In this document: piece by piece, positions 14,868 through 23,851 of the stretch
Numbering within the stretch: position 1 is the first letter of the stretch
Layout of the letters: every line of letters starts with the position of its first letter
NCBI GenBank assembly: GCA_963837335.1
Contig: CAWINS010000082.1
Span: 62,001 to 126,000 of the forward strand
DNA: 64,000 bases
From: RYN-230 sp963837335
Lineage (GTDB): Bacteria > Actinomycetota > Actinomycetes > Streptosporangiales > Streptosporangiaceae
Direction of reading: 5' to 3'
Translations under genes and position numbers: made by a program
The notes under the pieces: model-generated
The model's database searches: none
Seen by the model: the letters and a program-made list of their open reading frames with translations, nothing else
Told to the model about the DNA's origin: nothing

Positions 14868-15339
14868 CCCGGTCAAGGCGGGAGCGTTCGGCTGGTACGG
14901 GTGGCAGGACCGCGAGCGCTGGCGACGCCGCTGGGCGGACAATGGCCTGCTCGGCCACGACGGCGGCTCCCTCATCGTGATCCGCGGCCGGGAACGGCTG
15001 GGGTTCATGAACTGGCGGATCAAGCGGGCCACCCCGACCGCCTACCACTGGGAGATCGGCATCGCCTTGCTTCCGGAGGCCCGCGGCCATGGGTACGGCA
15101 CGCAGGCGCACCGGCTGCTGGTGAGCTACCTGTTCGCGCACACCCCGGTACACCGGATCGAGGCGGCCACCGAGGCAGGCAACGTCGCCGAGCAGCGGGC
15201 CCTGGAGAAGGCCGGGTTCAGCCGGGAGGGCCTGCTGCGCGGCATCGGCTGGCGGGACGGCGCCTGGCGGGACGGGATCTGGTACAGCGTCCTGCGCACC
15301 GACCCGGCCGCCGATCTTGCCGCCGATCAGGCCGGCTGA
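14785..15339 (+). CDS. GNAT family N-acetyltransferase (RimJ/RimL-like)
   Basis: 184 residues. The acetyl-CoA binding signature is IGIALLPEARGHGYGTQAHR (Q/R-x-x-G-x-G/A type), followed by LLVSYLFAHTPVHRIEAATE and NVAEQRALEKAGFSREGLLR, the RimJ/RimL-like pattern with Asn and Glu in the last helix. The acceptor, an amino group on a protein or small molecule, is unknown. The start is ATG 14785 or 14794; both lie inside the tail of the MFS frame, suggesting coupling or a mis-extended MFS end. Confidence 0.9.
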   Translation: MLAMEDQIALRPVVEDDLAILEELSGGDPVKAGAFGWYGWQDRERWRRRWADNGLLGHDGGSLIVIRGRERLGFMNWRIKRATPTAYHWEIGIALLPEARGHGYGTQAHRLLVSYLFAHTPVHRIEAATEAGNVAEQRALEKAGFSREGLLRGIGWRDGAWRDGIWYSVLRTDPAADLAADQAG

Positions 15340-15436
15340 CCCGGTGGTCCCCGGCTGGTGACGTGATCCGGCGGAGCGGCCGGTGACGTGACCCGGCAGA
15401 GCGGCCATCGCGCCCCAACCCAGTAGGCTGCGCCTC

Positions 15437-16162
15437 GTGGTGACTGGGGCATACCGCGACCTGTTCGTCGCCATCGCCGGGGCGGCGGGCGCGCTGACCG
15501 GCCTGCTGTTCGTGGCCCTCTCGGTGGCCCCCCGGCCACGCATCGGGCAGCAGCCGGACGTCATCCGGCAGGTCCGGGCGGGAGCGGCGCTCCTGGCGTT
15601 CACTAACGCCCTGGGAGTCTCCCTCTTCGGACTGGTGCCGCACAACGAGATCGGGTACCCGGCCGTGGTGGTCGGCGTCGGCGGTCTGCTGTTCACCCTG
15701 GGCGGGGTGCGGTCCATCCTGGCCGACCCAGCCGCGCGGCGCCGAATCGGTAGTCAACTCGCGCTGATCGTGCTGTTGCTGGGCGTCTTCGGCTTCGAGA
15801 TCGGGGCCGGCATCAACTCCATCATCACCCCGCACACCGACGCGCCGATCGACGTGATCGGCAACGTCCTGGCGGCCTCGCTGCTCATCGGCATCGCCCG
15901 TTCCTGGGAACTCGTGGGCGACCGCGACACCGGCATCATCTCGTCCATCGCCGCACTCGCCGGGCACGATCGCCATCTCGGGGGATCCGTAGCCGGCCCG
16001 GCCGACGTCCCCCCGGACGAGGCCGGCGTTGCGGGCGAGCCCGCTGCCCCGGCCGGCCCTGCCGCCCCTGCTGTCCCGGCCAGCCCGGCTGCTCGTGCCG
16101 CCCCCGCCGATCCGGGTGCCCCGGCCAGCGGCCCGGCGGAGCACCCTGCTCCCGGGGGATGA
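15437..16162 (+). CDS. Integral membrane protein, unknown
   Basis: 241 residues. Five hydrophobic segments are visible within the first 160 residues, for example LFVAIAGAAGALTGLLFVAL and GSQLALIVLLLGVFGFEIGA. The remaining 70 residues are a Pro/Ala-rich low-complexity tail (GPAAPAVPASPAARAAPAD-like). I recognise no family beyond small actinobacterial hypothetical membrane proteins. The GTG start is the first in-frame initiation codon before the first helix. Confidence 0.75.
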   Translation: MVTGAYRDLFVAIAGAAGALTGLLFVALSVAPRPRIGQQPDVIRQVRAGAALLAFTNALGVSLFGLVPHNEIGYPAVVVGVGGLLFTLGGVRSILADPAARRRIGSQLALIVLLLGVFGFEIGAGINSIITPHTDAPIDVIGNVLAASLLIGIARSWELVGDRDTGIISSIAALAGHDRHLGGSVAGPADVPPDEAGVAGEPAAPAGPAAPAVPASPAARAAPADPGAPASGPAEHPAPGG

Positions 16163-16483
16163 GCGCCCGGCCCCAGGGGGCCGGAAACGCTATCCCGCCG
16201 GGGTTTCAGGCGTCTGTCCGAGTGTTGCTCGTGTTACGGGGAGGTAGTCACTGTCCGGAGTCAATGCAGGTCCCCGCCCGGGGCGGCGGAGCATAGCAGA
16301 CTTTCTTGCCCGAAAATAGGACTTTCGGCCCTGTCCTTTAATGCCTCTCGGCTGATGAACTATCCGCGATGGCTACGGACCGGGCGGCCCCCGGAACCGG
16401 GCCAACTCGGGGGGCTGAGGGCCTCGGGCGCCGGGCTGGGGAGGCGCCCGGGGCCCTCACACCGGTTCCATCGGTAGCACGCC
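16163..16483. other. Gene-free interval
   Basis: 321 bp between convergent genes. The middle (about 16230-16370) is less GC-rich than its surroundings and shows no coding pattern. The right end carries the hairpin listed separately. I see nothing else. Confidence 0.6.
16417..16458. terminator. 16-bp hairpin between convergent genes
   Basis: 16417-16432 pairs with 16443-16458, with one G-T pair and a 10-nt loop. It lies 25 bp beyond the stop of the SDR gene on the minus strand. Confidence 0.7.
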
Positions 16484-17263
16484 TCAGCCATGATCACCGA
16501 ACCAGTGCGCCAGCAGCGCGAACGTCCGCGGGGCCGCGCCGTGCAGCCGCGCCGGGAAGCTCATCCAGCGGGGCACGTAGACCACCTGCCGGTCGTGCTC
16601 GAGTGCGGACCTGATCGCCTCGGCGGCCCGCTCGGCCGGCAGCGGCTCCGGCCTCCTGCGGCCGTAGGGACGGCCCCGGCGCTCGAAGAACGGGGTGTTG
16701 ATCACGCCGGGCACGACCACGCAGACCCCCACGCCGGAGCCTTCCAGCTCATAAGCGAGGCTCTCCGCGAAGTTGCCCAGGCCCGCCTTGGCCGCCGAGT
16801 ACACCGCCTCGTCCCGGACCGAGGTCGTGCCCACGATGGACGAGACGAACACGATCCGGCCGCTGCCCCGCGCGGTCATCCGGGGCAGCAGACGCCGGGT
16901 CAGCTCGATCGGCGCGGCCAGGTTGACGGCCAGGATCTCCGCGATCTTGTCGCCGGTCATCTCGCCGACCGGGCCGCACCAGCCGACCCCCGCGTTGTTG
17001 ATCAGGATGTCGATGCCCGGGGCGTCCGCGTCGGTGTACGCGACCTGCAGTGCCGCGTCGGCCAGTTCGGCCGGGCCCTGTGGCTCGGCGAGATCGGCTT
17101 TCAGGGCCAGCGCACCCGTGTCGCGGGCCACCGCGTCCAGCCGGGCCGGGTCCCGCCCGGCGATCAGCAGCCGGGCTCCGGCCCTGGCCAGCACCCGTGC
17201 CGTAGCGGCGCCGATCCCCGACGATCCGCCGGTCACGAGCGTCACAGCGCCACGGAGCCGCAT
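16484..17263 (-). CDS. Short-chain dehydrogenase/reductase
   Basis: 259 residues, a classical SDR. The cofactor motif TGGSSGIG is at residues 11-18, DILINNAGVGW gives the NNAG element, FVSSIVG the catalytic Ser, and YSAAKAG the catalytic Tyr-x-x-x-Lys (near 155-159). Arg37 and Asp38 in the loop after strand 2 (LIAGRDPARL) suggest preference for NADPH. The last 60 residues (RRPEPLPAERAAEAIRSALE) resemble the bacterial subgroup with a C-terminal extension. Substrate unknown. Confidence 0.93.
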   Translation of the reverse strand: MRLRGAVTLVTGGSSGIGAATARVLARAGARLLIAGRDPARLDAVARDTGALALKADLAEPQGPAELADAALQVAYTDADAPGIDILINNAGVGWCGPVGEMTGDKIAEILAVNLAAPIELTRRLLPRMTARGSGRIVFVSSIVGTTSVRDEAVYSAAKAGLGNFAESLAYELEGSGVGVCVVVPGVINTPFFERRGRPYGRRRPEPLPAERAAEAIRSALEHDRQVVYVPRWMSFPARLHGAAPRTFALLAHWFGDHG

Positions 17264-17367
17264 CTGGCTACAGTCTCATGGTGCCTCTGGCCGGCCGCAT
17301 ACTGCCCTGCCCTGCCGCGCGGCCCCGTGACGGGATCTTTGCAGGTACGGGCCGTTTTGGTCGTGGA

Positions 17368-17778
17368 TCAGGCCGGTGCGGCGGCCTGCGCCTGAGCCAC
17401 CGGCGCGGCGTCGGCCCAGACCCGCACGATGTCGCGCATCGACAGGAGCCCGACGACCTCGCCGGCCTCGATGACCACGAGGTGCCGGAAGCCGGATCTC
17501 ACCATGGTCTCCGCGGCCTGCTGCAGGGTCCACTCGGGCGACGCGAACACCACGTCCGCGGTGCGGTGCTCCGCGGCGAGTTCAGCGTCCGGATCCTGCC
17601 CGGCGCCGAGTGAGTCCAGGATGTCGCGCTCGGTCAGGATGCCGACCCCCGCGTGCTGGTCGTCGGTCACCACGGCCGCGCCAACCCGGCGGGCCGACAT
17701 CAGGCGCGCGGCCTCGCGGAGGGTGTGCGCGGGGCCGATGGTGAGCACCAGCGCGGTCATGCCGTCTCGCACCTTCAC
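17368..17778 (-). CDS. CBS-domain pair protein
   Basis: 136 residues made of two CBS motifs: MKVRDGMTALVLTIGPAHTL to GILTERDILDSL, and ADVVFASPEWTLQQAAETMV to VVGLLSMRDIVRVW. Such small proteins bind adenine nucleotides and sense energy state, often acting on a partner enzyme or channel not visible here. The start is GTG at 17778. It is transcribed in the same direction as hisN and the SDR gene but separated from both by about 100-200 bp. Confidence 0.92.
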   Translation of the reverse strand: MKVRDGMTALVLTIGPAHTLREAARLMSARRVGAAVVTDDQHAGVGILTERDILDSLGAGQDPDAELAAEHRTADVVFASPEWTLQQAAETMVRSGFRHLVVIEAGEVVGLLSMRDIVRVWADAAPVAQAQAAAPA

Positions 17779-17976
17779 GGTCGATCACTCCCCGGGCTGT
17801 GGTCGGGACGCCACCCACCCCGGGCCTGGCCGGCCGGGGGTGGCGCCTCCTTGCGGATGCGCTTGTGCGTTTGTGACGCTGGTCCCCCCAGCATCCGCGC
17901 ATGGCCGCGCGAGGGCAAGCCCTTATGCCCGGCCCATCTGGCTGGCCCTTCTGGCTGGGCAGATCAGCACATCCGG

Positions 17977-18768
17977 TCAGGTTCCGGGGCTAGCCAGGCG
18001 GTCGAGCACCTCCTGGTGCAGGCGGGCGTTGGTGCACACCACGCTGCCGCCGTCCGGCCTGGCGTTCCCGTCCAGGTCGGTGAACACGCCGCCCGCCTCT
18101 TCCACGATGATCTGCAGCGCCGCGATATCCCACAGGTTCACCTCGGGTTCGGCGGACACGTCCACCGCTCCCTCGGCGACCAGGACGTGTGACCAGAAAT
18201 CGCCGTACGCGCGGGTCCGCCACACCGACTGGGCCAGGTCCAGGAAGCCGGGCATGACGCCCCGCTCCTCCCACCCGGTCAGGCTGGAGTACGAGAACGA
18301 GGCGTCCTCGATCCGCGCCACGTCGGACACCCGGCATCGGGTGGCCTTGGTGAGGCTCTTGCCGGTCCAGGCCCCGTTATCGCTGGCCGCCCACCAGCGC
18401 CGGCCGAGGACGGGCGCGGAGACCACGCCCATCACCACCTGGTCGCCGTCCATCAGGCCGATCAGGGTGGCCCACACCGGGACGCCGCGGACGTAGTTCT
18501 TGGTGCCGTCGATCGGGTCGATCACCCAGCACCGGGGTCCGCCGCCGTCCCGGCCGAACTCCTCGCCCAGCACGGCGTCCCGCGGCCGGGACCGGCGCAG
18601 CACGTTGCGCAGCGATTCCTCGGCCGCCTTGTCCGCGTCGGTGACCGGGGTCAGGTCGGGCTTGGACTCCACCCGGAGGTCCAGCGCCCGGAAGCGGCGC
18701 GTGGTGATGTCATCGGCCGCGTCGGCGAGGACGTGGGCGAAACGCAGATCGTCGTCGTATCCCGCCAT
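17977..18768 (-). CDS. hisN: Histidinol-phosphatase, inositol monophosphatase family
   Basis: 263 residues. The metal-binding motifs of the IMPase fold are complete: GEEFG (motif with catalytic Glu), WVIDPIDGTKNYVRGVPVWA (D-P-I-D-G-T) and VNLWDIAALQIIVEEAGG (W-D-x-A-A). The Gly-Val-Pro-Val-Trp stretch fits HisN, which dephosphorylates histidinol phosphate in histidine synthesis. In Streptomyces and mycobacteria hisN also lies near rsgA, aroA and the sigR/sigH locus, which supports the name. Confidence 0.9.
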   Translation of the reverse strand: MAGYDDDLRFAHVLADAADDITTRRFRALDLRVESKPDLTPVTDADKAAEESLRNVLRRSRPRDAVLGEEFGRDGGGPRCWVIDPIDGTKNYVRGVPVWATLIGLMDGDQVVMGVVSAPVLGRRWWAASDNGAWTGKSLTKATRCRVSDVARIEDASFSYSSLTGWEERGVMPGFLDLAQSVWRTRAYGDFWSHVLVAEGAVDVSAEPEVNLWDIAALQIIVEEAGGVFTDLDGNARPDGGSVVCTNARLHQEVLDRLASPGT

Positions 18769-18887
18769 GGCGCTGAAGGTATCGGATCGCGGCGGCTACG
18801 GCCACGTGCGCCCGGCTGGCCCGGCGCCGGCGGCCGGCCCAGCGCAGGCGCCGCGTCCCCGGGGGTGCCTGCCGTAGCGTTTACGGC

Positions 18888-19937
18888 ATGGAATACACGC
18901 ATCTTGGCCGCAGCGGCGTGGCCGTGAGCAGGCTCTGCCTCGGCACCATGAACTTCGGCGCGATCACCAGCGAAGCCGACGCGCAGCCCATCATGGATGC
19001 CGCCCACGAGCACGGCATCAATTTCTTCGACACCTCCAACACCTACGGCCAGCCGCGGGCCGAGGGGGTCACCGAATCGGTCATCGGCCGGTGGCTGGCG
19101 GCGGGCAGCGGCCGCCGGGACCGTACCGTGCTGGCGACGAAGCTGTACGGCGGCAAGGGAGACTGGCCCAACGACCGTTTCCTGTCCGCGCTGAACATCC
19201 GCCGGGCCTGCGAGGATTCGCTGCGGCGGTTGGGGACCGACCACATTGACCTGTACCAGATGCATCACGTGGACCGCAGCACGCCGTGGGACGAGATCTG
19301 GGAGGCCATGGAGGTCCTGCGCACCCAGGGCAAGATCATCTACGTCGGATCGTCGAACTTCGCGGGATGGCACATCGCCCAGGCCCAGGAGGCGGCGCTC
19401 CGCCGCCGGGCGTTCGGGCTGGTCAGTGAGCAGTCCTTGTACAACCTCGCGGCGCGCACCGTCGAGCTGGAGGTGCTGCCGGCCTGCCAGGGCTACGGCA
19501 TCGGGGTCATTCCGTGGAGCCCGCTGCACGGGGGGCTGCTGAGCGGGGTGCTGCGCCGCCAGGCGGCCGCCCAGGGCGCGAACGGGCAGGGTGCGGCCGG
19601 CGGGTCGGGTTCTGCCGGGCAGGGTTCTGGCGGGCAGGGTGGTGCCGGGCGGAGCTCGGGTGGGCGGGCGGCCGAGGCCATCCAGGAGGCGCGGCCCCAG
19701 CTGGAGGCGTACGAGACGTTCTGCGCCGAACTCGGCGAAGAGCCGGCCGTGGTCGCGCTGGCCTGGCTGCTGCACCAGCCCGCGGTGACCGCCCCGATCG
19801 TCGGGCCGAGGACGCTGGACCAGCTGACCGGGGCGTTGCGGGCGCTGGAGGTCACGCTGGACGAGAAGGCCCTCGGGCGGCTCGACGAGATCTTCCCGGG
19901 CCCGGGCGGCGCGGCCCCCGAGGCCTACGCCTGGTAA
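18888..19937 (+). CDS. Aldo/keto reductase
   Basis: 349 residues, beta/alpha-barrel family. Catalytic residues are seen in order: Asp in FFDTSNTYGQ, Tyr in the same motif, Lys in LATKLYGG, and His in DLYQMHHVDRSTPWDEIWEA; NADPH-binding residues follow in VIPWSPLHGGLLSGVL and GPRTLDQLTGALRALEV. A Gly/Ser/Gln-rich insertion of about 40 residues (near 225-263) sits in a surface loop and is made of short repeats. The physiological substrate is not evident. It is divergent from hisN. Confidence 0.93.
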   Translation: MEYTHLGRSGVAVSRLCLGTMNFGAITSEADAQPIMDAAHEHGINFFDTSNTYGQPRAEGVTESVIGRWLAAGSGRRDRTVLATKLYGGKGDWPNDRFLSALNIRRACEDSLRRLGTDHIDLYQMHHVDRSTPWDEIWEAMEVLRTQGKIIYVGSSNFAGWHIAQAQEAALRRRAFGLVSEQSLYNLAARTVELEVLPACQGYGIGVIPWSPLHGGLLSGVLRRQAAAQGANGQGAAGGSGSAGQGSGGQGGAGRSSGGRAAEAIQEARPQLEAYETFCAELGEEPAVVALAWLLHQPAVTAPIVGPRTLDQLTGALRALEVTLDEKALGRLDEIFPGPGGAAPEAYAW

Positions 19938-19997
19938 CCGCGCGCGCCCTGCGCGCCCCTCCGCGTAGCTTTCCGCGCGGAAGCGAGGCCGGAGTTA

Positions 19998-20051
19998 TTC
20001 GTGATCAGACGATTGGTGTCGCGATAACGACACCAATCGTCTGATCACGAA
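19998..20051. terminator. Perfect 24-bp bidirectional hairpin
   Basis: 19998-20021 pairs without mismatch with 20028-20051 around a 6-nt loop. The stem is less GC-rich than the genome. The stop codon of rsgA (20047-20045) lies inside the right arm, and it also ends the aldo/keto reductase transcript. Confidence 0.9.
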
Positions 20052-21151
20052 CCGTCGTCTGGTGCGGGTGTGGCCTGAGGGTCTGATGGTTCTGAGGAGT
20101 AGTCATCGGGCTGCGCGGGGGTGGGGTCGTCGCCCTCGCGGCTGCGCAGCAGGCGGCGCAGCGAGTCCAGCCGGGTGACCAGGCGGCTGTCGCCGCCCTG
20201 GTCGCGGACCCAGTCGTCCAGCGCGCAGTCGGCGTCCAGGTGGGTACAGCCGCGCGGGCAGGCCGCGGTCCCGGGGGCCAGGTCGGGGAAGGCCGCCACC
20301 ACCCGGTCCGGGGCCACGAGGCCCAGGCCGAAGCCGCGCAGCCCCGGCGTGTCGATCAGCCAGCCGCCGCCGGGCAGCGGCAGCGCCACCGCCGACGAGG
20401 ACGTGTGGCGGCCCCGCCCGGTTACCGGGCTGACCGTGCCCACCGCCCGGTCCGCTCCGGGAATCAGCGCGTTCACCAGGGTGGACTTGCCGACCCCGGA
20501 GTGCCCCACCATCACGCTGATCCGGCCGGCCAGGGCCTCGCGGAGCGGGTCGAGCCGCGCGCTGAGCGGCTGGCCGAGGACCACGTACGGGATGCCGAGC
20601 GGGCCGTAGGCATCGAGGATGGCGGTCGGCGGCGCGAGATCGGACTTGGTCAGGCAGAGCAGCGGCGACAGCCCCGCGTCGTAGGCGGCGACCAGGAAAC
20701 GGTCGATCAGCCGGGGCCGGGGCGGGGGGTCGGCGAGCGCGGTGACGATCACGAGCTGGTCCGCGTTGGCCACGATGACCCGCTCCACCGGGTCGGTGTC
20801 GTCGGCGGAGCGGCGCAGCACGGACGTGCGCGGCTCGACCCGGACCACCCGGGCCAGGGTGCCCGGCTCACCGGAGATGTCCCCGGCCAGCGCGACCCGG
20901 TCGCCCACCACCACGCTGCGGCGGCCCAGCTCGCGAGCCCGCATCGCGGTCACCGGGCGGTCCCCCACGAGGGTCCCGTACCGGCCGCGGTCAACCGCGG
21001 CCACGAACGCCTCGGCCGCGTCCTCGTGCGCGGGCCGGCGCCGGGTCCGTGGCCGCGTGCTCTTCGCGGGCCGGACCCGGACGTCATCCTCGTCCAGGTG
21101 GGAGTAGGACGGCCGCCGGTTCAGGGAGCGCGCTCCAGCATCGCCGCCCAC
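20045..21151 (-). CDS. rsgA: Ribosome small-subunit maturation GTPase RsgA
   Basis: 368 residues. The order is an OB fold (about 45-110, RELGRRSVVVGDRVALAGDI), a circularly permuted GTPase (NADQLVIVTALADPPPRPRL, LLCLTKSDLA as G4, GHSGVGKSTLVNALIP as the P-loop, DTPGLRGFGL as G3) and a C-terminal zinc knuckle (C-PRGC-x-H-x-C: CPRGCTHLDADCALDDW). It helps 30S assembly and is released by GTP hydrolysis. The GTG start at 21151 overlaps the end of aroA by 31 bp, so the two are co-transcribed. Confidence 0.93.
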   Translation of the reverse strand: MGGDAGARSLNRRPSYSHLDEDDVRVRPAKSTRPRTRRRPAHEDAAEAFVAAVDRGRYGTLVGDRPVTAMRARELGRRSVVVGDRVALAGDISGEPGTLARVVRVEPRTSVLRRSADDTDPVERVIVANADQLVIVTALADPPPRPRLIDRFLVAAYDAGLSPLLCLTKSDLAPPTAILDAYGPLGIPYVVLGQPLSARLDPLREALAGRISVMVGHSGVGKSTLVNALIPGADRAVGTVSPVTGRGRHTSSSAVALPLPGGGWLIDTPGLRGFGLGLVAPDRVVAAFPDLAPGTAACPRGCTHLDADCALDDWVRDQGGDSRLVTRLDSLRRLLRSREGDDPTPAQPDDYSSEPSDPQATPAPDDGS

Positions 21152-22562
21152 GCGCTGGTGAAGCCGGGGAAGGTCTTGCCCACGGTGGCCACGTTCTCGA
21201 CCTGCAGGCCGGGCACGGCCAGGCCGATCACTGCGGCGGCCATCACCAGCCGGTGATCGTCGTACGTGGCGAAGGGGCGGCTGGCCCGCAGGGGCCGCGG
21301 CCGGATCTCCAGCCCGTCCGCCCGCTCGGTGACCGAGCCGCCCAGCGCGTTGATCTCGGTAGCCAGGGCGGCGAGCCGGTCGGTCTCCTGGTGGCGCTGG
21401 TGGCCTATCCCGGTCAGTACCGACGGTGAGCCGGCCAGCGCGGCGAGCGCCCCGAGCACCATCGAGATCTCGCTGCAGTCCGTCAGGTCGGCGGTGACCC
21501 CGCGCAGCGCGGGCGGGCCGGTGACGGTCAGCCCGTCCGGGCCCAGCGCGGCGTCTGCCCCCATGTCCCGCAGCACGCGCAGGATGTGGCCGGCGGCTGC
21601 GCGGTCACCGCCGGCCAGCCGAGGATGGTCACGGTCCCCCCGGTGACCATGGCCGCGGCCAGGAACGGCATCGAGTTGACCACGTCGGGCTGGACGGTGA
21701 TGGGGTGGCTGCCGAGCACTCCAGGGTGCACGTACCAGGTGTCGGGCAGGGCGTCCGCGGTGGTCTGGCCGGCCGCCGCGGTCTCGACCGTCGCCCCGGC
21801 GTCGCGGAGCATCTGCACGGTCAGGTCGATGTGCGGGGCCGAGGGCGCGCGGCCGCCCCGGTGCCGGACCTCGAGTCCCTTGTCGTACCGGGGCGCGGCC
21901 AGCAGCAGCCCGGACACCAGCTGCGAGGAGGCCGACGCATCCACGGTCACCGCGCCGCCGGCCAGTGACCCGGTGCCGTGCACGGTGAACGGGATGGCGC
22001 CGCGTCCCCCGTCGTCGATGACCGCGCCGATCTCACGCAGCGCGGCGATGATCGCGCCCACCGGCCGTTGTGAGGCCCGCGGGTCGCCGTGGAATTCGGT
22101 GGCCACGCTGGCCAGCGCGGCCACCGGCGGCACGAACCGCATCACGGTGCCGGCGTTCCCCACGTCCACCCGGGCGTCGCTGGCGGCCCAGCCGGGCGAG
22201 ACCCGCCAGGCCGTGGTCCCGGCGTCGGCGGGACCGCCGGGGTCCGCGGGACCGCCGGCGACTGCGGAATCGCCGCCGGCCGCGGAACCGCCGGTGATCG
22301 TGGGATTCCCGGTGGCGGCTGAATTGCCCGTGATCACCGTGGCCCCGAGCGCGCGGAGGGCGCCGGCCATCAGCAGCGTGTCCCGGGCCTCCAGCGGGCT
22401 GAGGATGTCGGTCGGCCCGGCGGCCAGGGCGGCGAGGACGAGGGCCCGGTTGGTCATGGACTTCGACCCGGGCACCCGCAGCCGGGCCCGCAGCGGGCCG
22501 CCGGCCTGCGGCGCGGGCCAGGGCCGGGCCGCGCGGCCGGGATCCTGGCGTGGGATGTCCAT
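21121..22562 (-). CDS. aroA: 3-phosphoshikimate 1-carboxyvinyltransferase (EPSP synthase), frameshifted
   Basis: The N-terminal part reads from ATG 22562 (MDIPRQDPGR) through RLRVPGSKSMTNRALVLAAL, VDASASSQLVSGLLLAAPRY and VVNSMPFLAAAMV. The C-terminal part is in another frame from about 21595 and continues AGHILRVLRDMGADAALG, GHQRHQETDRLAALATEINA and PRPLRASRPFATYDDHRLVM. One missing base near 21590-21600 (a CCGGCC read as CCGCC) would explain the break. The enzyme makes EPSP in the shikimate pathway and is normally essential. A Gly/Pro/Ala repeat insertion of about 35 residues sits near residues 77-112. Confidence 0.9.
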
Positions 22563-22836
22563 GCAGTGAGCGTAATGCGTGTGCTGAGCGCTTGGCCTGG
22601 AGTGAATCACCGGAATCGGGGAAGAACCAGCGAGCGCTGTGTCCTCCTGGACGCCGATGACGGCGGCCCGCCGGGGTGAGGCCCGCTGGATGGTGGGGCG
22701 ACCGTAGCGGGGCATGGGCAGACCGCTGCGGTGGGCGAGGTTTGGTAATCAAGATTTGTGGTTATTAAGTGGCACATTCTGTGCTTCTCCGGCGCTGCCC
22801 CCAGCAGCCCCAGCTACGTAGTGATCAGGTGACGAC

Positions 22837-23775
22837 ATGTGCGGCCGCTTCGCGTCGGCGCGGAAGCGCCAGGAGCTCCTGGAGGAGTTTGGCGTGCAGC
22901 GGGACCGGGTGACGGAGTCGCTGCGGCCTGACTACAACGTGGCGCCCACCAAGCCCGTGTACGCCGTGGTCACCCGGCGCGCGGAAGACACCGCGAAAGA
23001 GCACGGCGCCGGCCCGGACGAGCGCCGGGCCGGACGGCGCCGCGGCCGGCGGCGGCGGCCGCGGACCAGGCGGGCCGGGCACCAGGCGGCCGGGCACCAG
23101 GCGGATGAGCACCAGGCGGATGAGCGCGAGGGCGTGCGGGAACTCCGGGTGGTCCGCTGGGGGCTGGTGCCCTTCTGGGCCAAGGACATCTCGATCGGCA
23201 GCCGCCTGATCAACGCCCGGGCCGAGACCGTGGCCAGCAAGCCGGCCTTCCGCCGCGCGTTCGCCCGGCACCGCTGCCTGCTCCCCGCGGACGGCTTCTA
23301 CGAGTGGGAGAAATCCGGGGACCCGAAGAGCCCGCGCAAGCAGCCGTACTACATCCGCCGCGAAGACGGCGGCGTGCTGGCCTTCGCCGGCCTCTACGAG
23401 CTGTGGCGCGACAAGGACCGGCCCGACGATGATCCCGACTCCTGGCTGTGGACGGCGACCATCATCACCACCCGGGCCGAGGACGAGGTCGGCCGCATCC
23501 ACGACCGGATGCCGATGGTGATCGAGCCCGCCCGCTGGGCGGACTGGCTGGATCCCGCGGCGACCAGCGCCGAGGCGCTGCACGGCCTGATGACGCCCGC
23601 CGCCTCGGTCCATCTGACGACGTATCCCGTATCAACGGAAGTTAACTCGGTCCGGCACAACGGCCCGGGGCTGATCGAGCCCATGGAGGGTGATTCTGAT
23701 CCCGCGGGGTCCCCGCGGGATGGGGCAGGGGGGCGCAGCGACGCGTCCCGTGGTGCCCCCAGCACGTTGTTCTGA
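22837..23775 (+). CDS. SOS response-associated peptidase (YedK/HMCES family)
   Basis: 312 residues. Cys2 (MCGRF) is the catalytic residue that cross-links to abasic sites in single-stranded DNA after Met removal; Asn in LINARAET, Glu in ADGFYEWEK and His in GRIHDRMPMV complete the site. A basic, repeat-rich insertion (about residues 54-100, with HQADEHQADE units) interrupts the N-terminal part. The family end (VNSVRHNGPGLIEPME) is followed by 28 extra residues that read through a 23-bp palindrome, probably because the original stop was lost. In mycobacteria a homologue also neighbours aroA. Confidence 0.93.
   Translation: MCGRFASARKRQELLEEFGVQRDRVTESLRPDYNVAPTKPVYAVVTRRAEDTAKEHGAGPDERRAGRRRGRRRRPRTRRAGHQAAGHQADEHQADEREGVRELRVVRWGLVPFWAKDISIGSRLINARAETVASKPAFRRAFARHRCLLPADGFYEWEKSGDPKSPRKQPYYIRREDGGVLAFAGLYELWRDKDRPDDDPDSWLWTATIITTRAEDEVGRIHDRMPMVIEPARWADWLDPAATSAEALHGLMTPAASVHLTTYPVSTEVNSVRHNGPGLIEPMEGDSDPAGSPRDGAGGRSDASRGAPSTLF
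23699..23721. terminator. Palindromic hairpin inside the YedK-like gene's 3' tail
   Basis: 23699-23721 is an inverted repeat with 11-bp arms and a single central T. It lies directly after the codons for the usual family C-terminus, where a terminator would be expected, but the present frame reads through it for 18 more codons. Confidence 0.55.
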
Positions 23776-23851
23776 GGCCCCTGAGCGCGGCCGGCCCTCC
23801 CAGGACCATTGCCTGCTGCGCCTCTGGTGCCCCGATGAAGCAGGAGGATCC

